Shown: positions 42,856 to 52,390 of the stretch, in pieces | How positions within the stretch are numbered: position 1 is the first letter of the stretch | Layout of the letters: every line of letters starts with the position of its first letter | Assembly (NCBI GenBank): GCA_008690995.1 | Contig: VRMN01000010.1 | Span: forward strand, 124,001 to 188,000 | Length of the DNA: 64,000 nucleotides | Source of the DNA: Porphyridium purpureum | Taxonomy: Eukaryota; Rhodophyta; Bangiophyceae; Porphyridiales; Porphyridiaceae | Direction: 5' to 3' | Notes under the pieces: generated by a model | The model's input: the letters and a program-made list of their open reading frames with translations, nothing else | Told to the model about the DNA's origin: nothing | The model's database searches: none | Program-made: the position numbers and the translations under genes

Positions 42856-44037
42856 ATGGAACGTGTGGTAGTGTGCGTGACTGGCGCGACCGGCTTTGTC
42901 GGCGGCCACATTGCGGTCGAGCTGCTCAAGAGCGCACCGTTTCATTGGGTGGTACGCGCGTGCGTTCGATGCTCCGCAGACGACGCGAAACTGTCGTTCT
43001 TGCGCGCCGCCGAGCAAGAGCGTGAGCAGAAGGAGGGGCGTGCGGCAGCCTGCGCGAGGCTCGAGATCGCTCGCTTCGACATTGATGACGACAACAATGA
43101 GCAACAAGACCGCGATGCATTCCGCGACGCAGCGATCGTGGTGCACGCGGCGGCCAAGGTGGCGTTCGAGAGCTCGCAGGCCGACACCGAGATCGTGCAA
43201 CCCAGTTTGCGCGGCACGCAGCGCGTGTTGATGCATCTGGACCGGAGCACCACCCGGCTGCTGCTGTTTCTGTCCTCCATCGCCGCAGTGCGTTCATTTG
43301 ACCAGCCCGACACGCACGTCTTCACCGAGGCCGACTGGAACTCGTGGAGTACGCTCGCCAACGGCGACGCGTACGGCTACGCCAAGACGGCCGCAGAGCG
43401 TATGGTGCGTGACTTTGCACAAGCCGAGCTTCAAAAGCAGCAGCAGCATCGAGGGCACGTACCGCTTCAAGTGGTTAGCGTGAACCCAGGCGTGTGCTTG
43501 GGTCCGGCACTCGCCAAGGCTCACACAAAGGCATCACCGCTGATTGTGCGGCAAATGCTTTTCGCCAACAGTCTTGTTGCGGACCAGCAGCTCGCGGTTG
43601 TGGATGCGCGCGATGTGGCCCGATTTGTTCGCATGGTCGCTGAACGTGCCCTTGCAGGCCCGAGTGCTACCTACGTTGACTACCAGCGGTTTGTTCTCGT
43701 GTGCGACAACTTGTTGCTGTCCGAGCTCGCTGCTCTGCTGCACAATTGCGCCGACCTGGCGCAATACGACGTGCGAGCTGTTTTCGACCATCCTTTCAAG
43801 CTGTGGTGCAAGAGCTGGCTAATGTCGCCCTTCTGGCGCGAGAGCTTTGCGCGGCGCTGCGTGCTGGACGGCTCGCACGCGGTGAGCGAATTCCGGCAAG
43901 CTGAGAGCGCTTCCGGGGTGGAAGTCGATACGGGTTTTTCCTACACGGATATTCGCGACTCGCTGCGCGATACCGCACTCACAATGATCCGCGAGTTTGG
44001 TATCACGCCTAGAGCGAAAGCAACGGCTGCGTCTTGA
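42856..44037 (+). CDS. Extended short-chain dehydrogenase (epimerase/DFR-like)
   Basis: A 393-residue NAD(P)-binding protein. The dinucleotide motif TGATGFVG is at residues 9-16 and the catalytic YxxxK at Y173-K177 (YGYAK), with the upstream Ser region LFLSSIAAV. The block VSVNPGVCLGPAL fits the NP-x-V/G motif of extended SDRs such as dihydroflavonol reductases, 3-beta-HSD-like enzymes and cinnamoyl-CoA reductases. Substrate cannot be told. No membrane segment or clear transit peptide is seen. It converges on hydG, with 78 bp between stop codons. Confidence 0.85.
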   Translation: MERVVVCVTGATGFVGGHIAVELLKSAPFHWVVRACVRCSADDAKLSFLRAAEQEREQKEGRAAACARLEIARFDIDDDNNEQQDRDAFRDAAIVVHAAAKVAFESSQADTEIVQPSLRGTQRVLMHLDRSTTRLLLFLSSIAAVRSFDQPDTHVFTEADWNSWSTLANGDAYGYAKTAAERMVRDFAQAELQKQQQHRGHVPLQVVSVNPGVCLGPALAKAHTKASPLIVRQMLFANSLVADQQLAVVDARDVARFVRMVAERALAGPSATYVDYQRFVLVCDNLLLSELAALLHNCADLAQYDVRAVFDHPFKLWCKSWLMSPFWRESFARRCVLDGSHAVSEFRQAESASGVEVDTGFSYTDIRDSLRDTALTMIREFGITPRAKATAAS

Positions 44038-44115
44038 AGAACATGTTATGTTGTGTTATTTTAGCATTTAGGAAGCCAGGTATAGTATGCGCCTCTTCTC
44101 ATGTTTCTTTTGTTT

Positions 44116-45843
44116 TTAAAAGTACAGGTCGTGCTCGCCGGCATTGATGCGCTTGAGCTTGCGCTCGTATGCCTGCTTTGCGCGCTCGCTCCCGATTGTT
44201 TCGCTCTCTTGTTGCACGACCTTTTCACCAAGCGCGCGCGTTCGCTCGGACGCGTAGTCAATCAAGTACTCTTGCAGCGTCAGCAGGCCGTTCGGATGGC
44301 AGTAGTTATGGATGTCGCCCTTCTTGGCAATCTTCATGAATGCCTCTCCCGTGCGCCCCTTGCGATAGCAGGCTGTGCACCAGCTCGGCACAAATCCGTC
44401 CTCCATGAGATCGTGCACAATCTCGTCCATCGCGCGGTGGTCCTGCAGTGTAAATTGTGCGAGCATGTCCTGAGATTCTTCTTGGCACTTTTCTGGCAGC
44501 ACGTTGGCCTTCTTGTCCTCCTTGGAATACGAGCCGACATCTGTCTTGCTGCCGGCGCTCATCTGGCTGACACCCAAGTGCAGCAGCATCTTTCGCGTCT
44601 GCGGGTTTTCGCGCGTGCTGAGGATCATGCCGGTGTACGGTACGGCACAGCGAAGCACAGCCACAAGTTTCATGAAGTCGGCGTCGCTCACTGGGTTGGG
44701 CCCGCCGTTGAGCGAATCTGGCGCCCCGAGCGCCGGCTGGATGCGCGGAATACTGACCGTGTGCGGGCCGGCGCCGTACGTCTGGTCTAGGTGCTGAGCG
44801 TGCTGCAGCATGCCTAGCACCTCGAAACGGTAGTCATATAGGCCAAACAAGGCACCGATGCCCACATCGTCGACGCCCGCGGTCTGCGCGCGATCCATTG
44901 TCAGCAGGCGATAGTCATAGTCGCTCTTGGGGCCCGCCGGGTGGACGCGCCTGTACGTTTCGCGGTGGTACGTTTCATGGAACAGCGTATAGGTCCCGAC
45001 GCAGTTGGTGGCCTTGAGCCGCCGGAAATCTGACACGGAAAGCGTCGGAATTTCAACATTAATGCGCCGAATGCCACCGCACGGCTCGGTGCGCACTTGC
45101 GACACAATTTGGAGTGCCTCGAGCGTCTGTTCGAAAGAATACTTGGGGCTCTCGCCGGCGACCAGCAGCAGCCGGCGGTGGCCCTGCCGTTGGAGCGCCT
45201 CCACCTCGCGCACGAGCTGGTCATTGGAGAGTGTGCCGCGCGGCGCGGCGTGGTTTGACGCGCGGAACGAGCAGTACGTGCACTGGTTGACGCAGTACGA
45301 GCCCACATACAGCGGCGCGAACAGCACGATCCGGTTTCCGTAAATGCGCTCCTTGATCCGGAACGCGGTGTCAAAAAGCAGCTGCATGAGCAGCTTGTTC
45401 GCCGAGTCGACATTCAGCAGCGTGGCAGCCTCGAGCACCGTCAAGCCTTGCACGTACTCCGAGCCGGACTGCGGCGGCACCGGCGCGCCTGATGTGCCTA
45501 CCTTGAGCAGCGCGTGGTCCTCTGCCTTTTGCAGCAGGTCCTTGACGAGCACGGCGTCCTTTGCATTTTCCTTTGTGACAAACAGCGCCTCGTGGATCTC
45601 GGCCTCGCGCACAATGTCTCGCGGCGACTTGAACACATGCTGAGGCTCCTTCTCGACGGACCACTTTGCGCCGCGCCGCGGCACATCATCCCACCGCGCG
45701 CGGCGGCCGTACCGCGCCATCCCCACCATCCTCATCACGCCCATCGCGCACCCGGCGGCGAAGCCCATGCCTCCTCCGCTCGTCACCATCCCGGCCGCGC
45801 CCACGGCGCTCCCAACCACCGCACTCATTGTCATCGCTGCCAT
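44116..45843 (-). CDS. hydG: [FeFe]-hydrogenase maturase HydG
   Basis: A 575-residue radical SAM protein. HydG cleaves tyrosine and builds the CO and cyanide ligands of the hydrogenase H cluster. The radical SAM motif CxxxCxxC is at C184, C188 and C191 (CVNQCTYC). The C-terminal auxiliary cluster motif CX2CX22C, which separates HydG from the thiamine enzyme ThiH, is intact at C489, C492 and C515 (CTAC, then HNYCHPNG). Other blocks are LLLVAGESPKY and GIGALFGLYDYRFE. The first 65 residues are Met, Ala, Gly and Arg rich and look like an organelle targeting peptide. It is head to head with hydE, with 1.19 kb between start codons. No hydA or hydF was seen in the window. Confidence 0.93.
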   Translation of the reverse strand: MAAMTMSAVVGSAVGAAGMVTSGGGMGFAAGCAMGVMRMVGMARYGRRARWDDVPRRGAKWSVEKEPQHVFKSPRDIVREAEIHEALFVTKENAKDAVLVKDLLQKAEDHALLKVGTSGAPVPPQSGSEYVQGLTVLEAATLLNVDSANKLLMQLLFDTAFRIKERIYGNRIVLFAPLYVGSYCVNQCTYCSFRASNHAAPRGTLSNDQLVREVEALQRQGHRRLLLVAGESPKYSFEQTLEALQIVSQVRTEPCGGIRRINVEIPTLSVSDFRRLKATNCVGTYTLFHETYHRETYRRVHPAGPKSDYDYRLLTMDRAQTAGVDDVGIGALFGLYDYRFEVLGMLQHAQHLDQTYGAGPHTVSIPRIQPALGAPDSLNGGPNPVSDADFMKLVAVLRCAVPYTGMILSTRENPQTRKMLLHLGVSQMSAGSKTDVGSYSKEDKKANVLPEKCQEESQDMLAQFTLQDHRAMDEIVHDLMEDGFVPSWCTACYRKGRTGEAFMKIAKKGDIHNYCHPNGLLTLQEYLIDYASERTRALGEKVVQQESETIGSERAKQAYERKLKRINAGEHDLYF

Positions 45844-46448
45844 CCTTCCGCACCCTAGTCCTCTTCCTCATTCGCTGTCTCACCCATCCCCACCTCCCAT
45901 ACTCATGCCTATGCCCACGTCTATGCCCACGCACCCGCCCGCGCGCGCTCTATGTCACACGGTCCCTCTCTGCGCATCTTATACACCTTCTCCACCGCCA
46001 CCGCGTCACCCGCTCCACCAATTCACCGCCACACCCACCCCACCCATCCACGACACTGCATCCACCGCACCAACCCCGCAACCCCCTCCCCCCTCTCGGT
46101 TACATCTCCCCTCTCTCTCTCTGCCATAAGCTCTCCATAAACCTCACCCCCGTGTAACCTGTCCTCTCCCCCCTCTCTCTCTTTCTCTCTGTCTCACCCC
46201 TTCCGCTTCCACTTTCACATAACCACCAACACACGTATCCTTGCAACACCTGCGCTCCTTCTCTCCCTCTCTCCTTCTCTCTGTGTCTTTTGCTTCGCCT
46301 CCTTCTTTCCCTTCTCGATCCTCCTGAATTCTCCGTGCCACCGCAGCAATACGTGTCCGCACCACGCAAGTTTGACTTGCACGCCCACAAACAACACACG
46401 CCATTTCTACGTGTCACCCACACCACGCTATTTATAGCTACCAGCCAT

Positions 46449-46479
<31 letters not shown>

Positions 46480-47035
46480 CGCCATACCAAAACATGATAT
46501 CTGCCAAACACCACCGCCTCCAAATGAACACACGACGCAACACAACCGCGGTTGCAGGACACGTGCACGCGTGATATGAAAAGGGGAGGATTCACACGTG
46601 GCGCAGAGTGGTGAGGATGGGCGCTGGCCGAAAAGATGGTAGCCCACTAGCATGGAAGAAGAAGGGCCGCGTGTAAACCGGGTGTAAACCGTGTGGGACC
46701 CGCGTCACATCTGTGTATCAGATGTGCAAGGGCGCACCGGTATAAGGGACAAGAGGAAAAATGTACAGCGCAGCGGAGGATACTTTGAGGCAAGGTGGAT
46801 GGATGTAAACCTGACAGTGTACTTGTCGCGCGTGGCAGAAGTGGCGGCGCGGATTGCGTTTTTATGTGGTGCGGTGCGGTGCGGTGCGCAGGGGCTCGCG
46901 CAGATCCCTGCATGCGCTGTGCGGCGGAAGATGATGGGCGCGGGTGTGAATGTCAGTGCATGTGAGAATTTGTGCGTGCGTGCGTGAAAGGATTGACAGA
47001 TTGAGAGATAGAGAGATACACACAGGGAACGTGTC
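45844..47035. promoter_or_regulatory. Divergent hydG-hydE intergenic region
   Basis: 1.19 kb between two divergent start codons. The hydG side is CT-rich on the plus strand (GA-rich on the hydG strand), especially about 46.08-46.29 kb. A CA microsatellite lies at about 46448-46475. The hydE side has GTGTAAACCG words near 46.67-46.69 kb, TGTACAGCG near 46.76 kb, CAGTGTACT near 46.815 kb, and a GAGATAGAGAG leader just before the hydE ATG. The spacing suits two separate promoters. Confidence 0.45.
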
Positions 47036-48379
47036 ATGGCGGCGTCGGCAGCGTCCGCGGCGCAGCTCGCGTCGAGATTGGGCGACGTGTTGCGCCGGCC
47101 GCTGCTTTCGGATGCCGTGCTCGCGCAGCGCGTCGCTCCGTTGGGCGCCGTGCTGGGCCATTCGGTCGAACAGCTCATGGAGCGGCTGCGCCGCGCGCGA
47201 GGCGTGGAGAACGCGCACGACCAGACGCACCAGCGCACCGCGCCAGTCTTGTCGCATATCAGCGCCGCGCAAATGAAGCACCTGCTGGACACAACAGATG
47301 TCCGAGAGACCGCGGCGCTGTTTGCGTACGCAGACGCGGTCAGTGCCGCGTACTTTGACAACCGCATTTTCTTCCGCGGGATCGTCGAGTTTTCAAACGT
47401 ATGCCAGAAAAACTGCGGCTACTGCGGCATTCGCAGAGCCACAAAGCTCCATCGATACACTATGCCCAAGCACGAGATCCTCGACTGCGCGCGCTTCTGC
47501 ATGGAGCGTGGCTACGGAACCATTATGCTGCAGTCAGGAGAGCTCAACACGCCGCAGCGCATCGACTGGCTTGTCGACCTGATCGGCGAGATCAAGCAAA
47601 CGACCAAGCAGATGGACACGAAGCATCCCGAGGCGCCCAAGGGGCTGTGCGTCGCGCTCAGCGTGGGTGAGCTCGACGAGCTCGACTACCGTCGCCTGTT
47701 CGAGGCCGGCGCGTCGCGCTATCTGCTGCGCATCGAGACGTCCAACCCAACGCTGTACGCGCAGCTGCATCCGCCAGACCACTTGTGGCAACGGCGCGTC
47801 GAGTGTCTGCGCGCACTCAAACGCGTCGGCTTTCAGCTCGGCACGGGCGTCATGATTGGACTGCCCGGTCAGACCACCGACGACCTCGTATCGGACCTGC
47901 ACTTTTTCCGCGATATCGATGCGGACATGATTGGCATGGGCCCGTACGTATATCAAGAAGGTACGCCTGTGGGCGATGCCCACAAAAAGCTCCGTGAGCG
48001 CGCCGGACAAACCGAGCAAGACAAAATGGAACAAAACGCACGCATGGTGGACTTGACCACGCGAATGTACGCGCTCGCGCGACTGTTCCTCGGTGCCGTC
48101 AACATACCAGCCACCACGGCGCTCCAGGCGCTGGACCCTGTGGGACGCGAGACCGCGCTGCAGCGCGGTGCAAATATTCTCATGCCAATTGTGACCCCCA
48201 CACAGTTCCGCAAGGAGTACCAGCTGTATGAAGACAAGCCATGCATCGACGAAGGGGCCGCCGAGTGCAGCGCGTGCCTCGCCGGGCGGGTCAAATGGGC
48301 CGGGAAAGAGCTCGCGCTGGGCGAATGGGGCGACCCACCACACTTTCACCAGGCAAGCCAGGTGTGCGAAACAGGTTAA
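47036..48379 (+). CDS. hydE: [FeFe]-hydrogenase maturase HydE
   Basis: A 447-residue radical SAM protein of the HydE/BioB superfamily, needed to assemble the dithiolate-bridged part of the H cluster. The radical SAM motif is at C123, C127 and C130 (CQKNCGYC). The block MLQSGELNTPQRIDWL and later GTGVMIGLPGQT are typical of HydE. The C-terminus carries C403-x7-C411-x2-C414, the spacing of the accessory cluster ligands known in Thermotoga HydE. The first 55 residues are Ala, Arg and Leu rich and may target an organelle. BioB and PylB are less likely because of the C-terminal Cys triad and the neighbouring hydG. Confidence 0.92.
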   Translation: MAASAASAAQLASRLGDVLRRPLLSDAVLAQRVAPLGAVLGHSVEQLMERLRRARGVENAHDQTHQRTAPVLSHISAAQMKHLLDTTDVRETAALFAYADAVSAAYFDNRIFFRGIVEFSNVCQKNCGYCGIRRATKLHRYTMPKHEILDCARFCMERGYGTIMLQSGELNTPQRIDWLVDLIGEIKQTTKQMDTKHPEAPKGLCVALSVGELDELDYRRLFEAGASRYLLRIETSNPTLYAQLHPPDHLWQRRVECLRALKRVGFQLGTGVMIGLPGQTTDDLVSDLHFFRDIDADMIGMGPYVYQEGTPVGDAHKKLRERAGQTEQDKMEQNARMVDLTTRMYALARLFLGAVNIPATTALQALDPVGRETALQRGANILMPIVTPTQFRKEYQLYEDKPCIDEGAAECSACLAGRVKWAGKELALGEWGDPPHFHQASQVCETG

Positions 48380-48975
48380 AAGTTGCTGTGCCGGCGAGGC
48401 AGCAGCGAAAGTCAAGACAGCCGTGCGAATCTAGGTGCGCGCCCGCTTCGCTGCCCAGTCAAGAATTCATGCGGGACGCGAAGAGAACCGTGTGCAAACA
48501 TCCGTTGCGTCTGAAAGCACATCTTTTGACGCACGCCCGGGGAATGATATCGCGGTCAGGACGCCGATCGAATGGAGTGAAAGGGATAAAAATCCATCTG
48601 CATCGACGTTGGACGGTGTCGAGTTCATGATGCTGCTTTCAACGGCATGATTTCAGGCTTGGTCATGCGCTGCACGCCGCAGGTGCACAGGAGCTTTTTC
48701 TCAGCATTGCCGACTCTTGCTGAGACAAAAAAGCTGTTCATTGGCCTTGGCGCCGCTCTCTGCACCGCGTGCTGCATGCAACGAATCTCATACAGTAGCC
48801 CGCTGCCAGTGCATTGCCTTTGGGGGTCTAGCCAGCTCGGGTATATCATCCCGCACAGTCAAGCAGTTGCGGATAGTGCGCAACGTCAATGGATGTCTAA
48901 TTTACACGCGCACTTTTTTGCAAAATATCGAACACCAAGGCATTCAGGACACTGCACCTTGCCGCCGGTAGATAC
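48380..48975. other. Intergenic DNA between hydE and the STELLO-like gene
   Basis: About 600 bp between two convergent genes. No gene or repeat recognised. Confidence 0.4.
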
Positions 48976-50526
48976 TCAACGTTTACGCGTCCCTGCACCA
49001 CGTGCTTGTGCAGTCAAGCGCGGAAATTCGTAGCCGACTTCGGCCAAATCGGTCAAAAACTTGTGGTTTTGCATGACATCGCCAAGCTCAATCATGCCCA
49101 ATTCATACATACTGATGTACAACAGGTCCAGGCAGCTCGAAAGTCGGTCGAGCAGGCATGTCCAGTCGTTCAGCGCGTTGACAAGTGCGTCAGCGTGCGT
49201 GTACAGCAGGCGTTCCGCCTCAAGATCCTTCATAAAGTCGTGCTCATTTCGATACTGCACAACCCACGGCTTGGTAAAGGCGACGTACATGCCCGTGTCC
49301 CACAGAAGCCGCTGGCCAAAGTACGAGCGCCAGATATCCGACACACGCCCAGGCACGGTGGTCGGCAGGTACAGGCTCCAGAATGCGCTGTGGCGGAAGA
49401 GCGTCGCCTGTGCGTTGTACGGGCTCATCACGCCCGCCGGAATAACCGTGACTGTACGATTACCGCGAAACTCGACGGGGCGAGCCCGGGTGAGCCGGTA
49501 CACAGCGTCCACATCCGGGTCGTGATCTGCGAGGGACTGGAACACGGCCACATCACGCAGCCGTATCCGAGTGCGCTCCGTTTTGCGGTCGCGCGGCCGC
49601 GTGCGTGCCTCGTCGTTCAGAATTTCCGTCAGCGGATAGCCGCGCGGCCAAATAAAGTCAGCAGAGTCTGGGTCCGGATCCAGCGCATTCGCTGCCAAAC
49701 GCATCAATGCGTCGCGATGCGCTCGCGACGCCGGCAATCCGTCCAACTCGGGAACTGTCTTGGCTCCAAAGTACAGGTACGGGTTCGTGACCTTGGCCGT
49801 GCCGCCGCCAGGCGGCTTGAGCTGGTGCAGTCGGTTCATCTTACGCTGCGCGCTGAGCAGCGCGGTGGCGTTCAGAAAGCGGAAACATTGCTTTTCCCAG
49901 CACTCGTCGCGCGTGCGCAGCCGGTTGTCATCGTCTGTGTCATATATCACCTTGGCGCCGCGCCACACGGCGTACAGAAAGCCCAGGTTTTTGCGGCCAA
50001 AGTGGTTCCACGGCGTGCTGGCCACTGAGCGGAACGGCAGCGCCAGTTGGTCGTCAGGCGATAGGTACACCACACGGCCATCGAAATCGTGTGGTAAATA
50101 GCTGCGCGGCGACTTCTTATCGCCCACCACCACTGTGCACCATCCGTCCGACACGCTCAGCGCCGCGAGCTGGTACACAAGCACGGTCGGCTTGAAAATG
50201 CTCGTGATCACGGCCCATCGAGAGCACGCGGGCTCGATTTCGCGTGAAGCACTTGGCGTCCGTCTGCGCGGCCGGATAGCGTCCAGAGCATCCCAATGCG
50301 TAAATGTGCGCACACGAGCCGCCTGAAACGACGCGCCCTGCACGTGATTGGACGCGGACAGCCGCTCCACAAACACACTCGACACATGCCCAGGCGCTGT
50401 TGGCGCGTCGCGCACCGTGTGCAAGGCAAAAATGGCGAGCAAAGTGGACAAGAATCCGACAGAAAAGGCCGAGACGCGTTGCGCGTACCCTGACGTACCG
50501 CCCGCGACGCTCCCTTGACCCGTCAT
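48976..50526 (-). CDS. STELLO-like (DUF288) Golgi glycosyltransferase-type protein
   Basis: A 516-residue protein from the ATG at 50526 (MTGQGSVAGG). It is a type II membrane protein: one segment at about 19-38 (VSAFSVGFLSTLLAIFALHT), then a lumenal domain. The lumenal part matches the plant STELLO family: WAVITSIFKPT, GWCTVVVGDKKSP, a DTDDDNRL acidic motif like the DxD of glycosyltransferases, NPYLYFGA and WPRGYPL. In Arabidopsis, STELLO proteins act in the Golgi and help assemble cellulose synthase. In a red alga the role may instead concern cell-wall polysaccharide synthesis; that is inference. It lies 140 bp downstream of the inositol dehydrogenase-like gene, on the same strand. Confidence 0.85.
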   Translation of the reverse strand: MTGQGSVAGGTSGYAQRVSAFSVGFLSTLLAIFALHTVRDAPTAPGHVSSVFVERLSASNHVQGASFQAARVRTFTHWDALDAIRPRRRTPSASREIEPACSRWAVITSIFKPTVLVYQLAALSVSDGWCTVVVGDKKSPRSYLPHDFDGRVVYLSPDDQLALPFRSVASTPWNHFGRKNLGFLYAVWRGAKVIYDTDDDNRLRTRDECWEKQCFRFLNATALLSAQRKMNRLHQLKPPGGGTAKVTNPYLYFGAKTVPELDGLPASRAHRDALMRLAANALDPDPDSADFIWPRGYPLTEILNDEARTRPRDRKTERTRIRLRDVAVFQSLADHDPDVDAVYRLTRARPVEFRGNRTVTVIPAGVMSPYNAQATLFRHSAFWSLYLPTTVPGRVSDIWRSYFGQRLLWDTGMYVAFTKPWVVQYRNEHDFMKDLEAERLLYTHADALVNALNDWTCLLDRLSSCLDLLYISMYELGMIELGDVMQNHKFLTDLAEVGYEFPRLTAQARGAGTRKR

Positions 50527-50665
50527 CACACGAATCTCTTTTATCTAAACTAGGTGAACATGCGCCAGCCCGCACGTGCAAAGCTCACAAAGAACTTGGC
50601 ACTCGACGCTGCGCGGGAGCGACGCGGAGCCTCTAAGATCAGTATGCTTCTTTGCCTTACGGGGG

Positions 50666-51685
50666 TCACACTTCGGAGAGCTTGACGGGGCGGTTCTCCT
50701 TGGCGCTGAGGCTGGCTGCCTTTGCCGCGACAATGGGTGCGCGGCCGTCGGCGCCCGTGCACGGTGGCGGCGCGCCGGTCTTGACCATCTCGACAAACGC
50801 GTCGATGGCGCCCGCGTACGCGTCGAGGTAGCGGTCCATGAAAAAGCTGTACGGCAGGCCGGCCTGCACGCCGGTGGCCGAGCTGAGTGTCACCGTGTTC
50901 GGCGCCTTGTTGTTGCCCGTGAGAATACCGTCGCGCCCAAACACCTCGATGCGCTGATCGTAGCCTAGCGCGCAGCGCCGCGAGTTCTGGATCGTGCCAA
51001 ACGATCCGTCGCTCATCTTGAGCGTCATGATCAGACTGTCGAGGTCGTTGGCGCCCTTGGCCTCCGGGTCGAACGCCGTGCCGCAAACGTACACCTCGTC
51101 GATCTCGGCGCCCGTCACAAAGCGCGCCATGTCAAAGTCGTGCGACGCCATGTCTAAGAAGATGCCGCCGGACTTTTCGAGGTACTCCTGCGGTGGGGGC
51201 GCGGGGTCGCGCGACACGATCTGGAACATGCGGACTGGTCCAATCGCGCCTGCCTCGATCTGCTTCTTGATGTTCAAAAAGTTCGAGTCGAAGCGGCGCT
51301 GGAAGCCGACCATGAGGCGGGACTTGCTCTTTTCCACGGCAGCCAAGCACTCGTCGATCACGGCCAGGTCGTTGGAGATGGGCTTTTCGCAGAAAATGTC
51401 CTTGCCTGCCGCGGCGCACGCCATGATCTGCTCGGCATGGAACGGCGTGGGCGACCCAATCACGACTCCCTGGATGCGCGGGTCCTCGACCATTTTCTTC
51501 CAGTCCTTCTCATATTCGACGCCATAGGCGTTTGCCAGCTTGAGCCCGAACTCCTCAAACACATCACTGACGGCAACAAGCGTGGCGCCCTTCGCGGCGG
51601 CGACCGACTTGGCATGCACCTGTCCAATGCGCCCGCACCCAATCACGCCAATCCCGACGCCCGACCCCGCCGCAGCATCCGCCAT
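50666..51685 (-). CDS. Gfo/Idh/MocA oxidoreductase, inositol 2-dehydrogenase-like
   Basis: A 339-residue protein from the ATG at 51685 (MADAAAGSGVGIGVIGCG). The frame is open for another 36 codons upstream to an ATG at 51793, adding an Arg-rich stretch that could be a targeting peptide. The Rossmann motif GCGRIG lies at about 16-21. The family signature EKPIS supplies the catalytic Lys, and the block FLDMASHDFDMARF supplies the Asp/His pair typical of IolG-type enzymes. Overall order and length match bacterial myo-inositol 2-dehydrogenase. Reaction: NAD-dependent oxidation of inositol or a related sugar. Related sugar substrates cannot be excluded. Confidence 0.88.
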   Translation of the reverse strand: MADAAAGSGVGIGVIGCGRIGQVHAKSVAAAKGATLVAVSDVFEEFGLKLANAYGVEYEKDWKKMVEDPRIQGVVIGSPTPFHAEQIMACAAAGKDIFCEKPISNDLAVIDECLAAVEKSKSRLMVGFQRRFDSNFLNIKKQIEAGAIGPVRMFQIVSRDPAPPPQEYLEKSGGIFLDMASHDFDMARFVTGAEIDEVYVCGTAFDPEAKGANDLDSLIMTLKMSDGSFGTIQNSRRCALGYDQRIEVFGRDGILTGNNKAPNTVTLSSATGVQAGLPYSFFMDRYLDAYAGAIDAFVEMVKTGAPPPCTGADGRAPIVAAKAASLSAKENRPVKLSEV

Positions 51686-52390
51686 CCGCAGCGCCTGCGT
51701 GCGCGGGCGCGTGCTTCCACGCGCAACCGGCATCACCGCATCCCGCGCGGCGCGGCGCGTGCCAGCGCCACGGCTGCGCCGCGTGCCGCGCATCGCTGTT
51801 GCACCTCACTCCCGCCCGCGCGGCGACCCAGCGCCGACGCGCCACACCCAACGAACGCCATCTTCTGCAGCGCGCGCGGAGTCTGTTCTCCGAATCCTCC
51901 TGTATGTCCTGCGTGTTCTCCTCCGTGTCCTCCTTCTCCTTCTTCTTCTCCTCCACACCACGTACACGCGCTTCACGCGCCGATCGCACGCGCGCCGCGC
52001 GCACGCACGCGCACAAAAAAAGGAAAAAAATTACAAAATCGCGCCGGAAAACCCGTTGTGGGTGTACAGTGAATGTACAGTGTCAGCGCCAGTGAAGGGG
52101 CGCGGGAGGGTGTACCGCACAGCTGTACACAAGCACTCGGAAACCGAATCGTTTACCGGAAACCGTTTGGTGTCGCGTTGGGAACACCGAGCGATGCAGC
52201 GGCAGCAGAAGAGCGGAGCGAAAGGAAGGAAGAAAGGGAGAAAGCTCGATATAATGCGGCACGATGGCAAGCAGATGGTCTGGGTCAAGACAAGGACAGG
52301 AGGGTACAGCAGGTACTGTCTGGAGGGGAGGTATGTGATGTGGGAAAGCGGGCACGGTGCGCGTGGAGCAGATGTATGGCGGCACGGCGA
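51686..52390 (-). promoter_or_regulatory. Upstream region of the inositol dehydrogenase-like gene
   Basis: The near part may be coding if the upstream ATG at 51793 is used. Further out, GTACAGTG occurs twice in direct repeat (52064-52071 and 52075-52082), with CAGCTGTACAC near 52.12 kb. A partial dyad-like stretch (ACAAAATCGCGCCGGAAAAC) lies at about 52034-52053. No gene between 51.8 and 52.39 kb. Confidence 0.4.

Noticed and set aside
44116-45843. HydG considered as thiamine ThiH
   Set aside because: ThiH lacks the C-terminal CX2CX22C motif, which is complete here.
47036-48379. HydE considered as biotin synthase
   Set aside because: The C-terminal Cys triad and GTGVMIGLPGQT-type blocks fit HydE, and hydG is adjacent.
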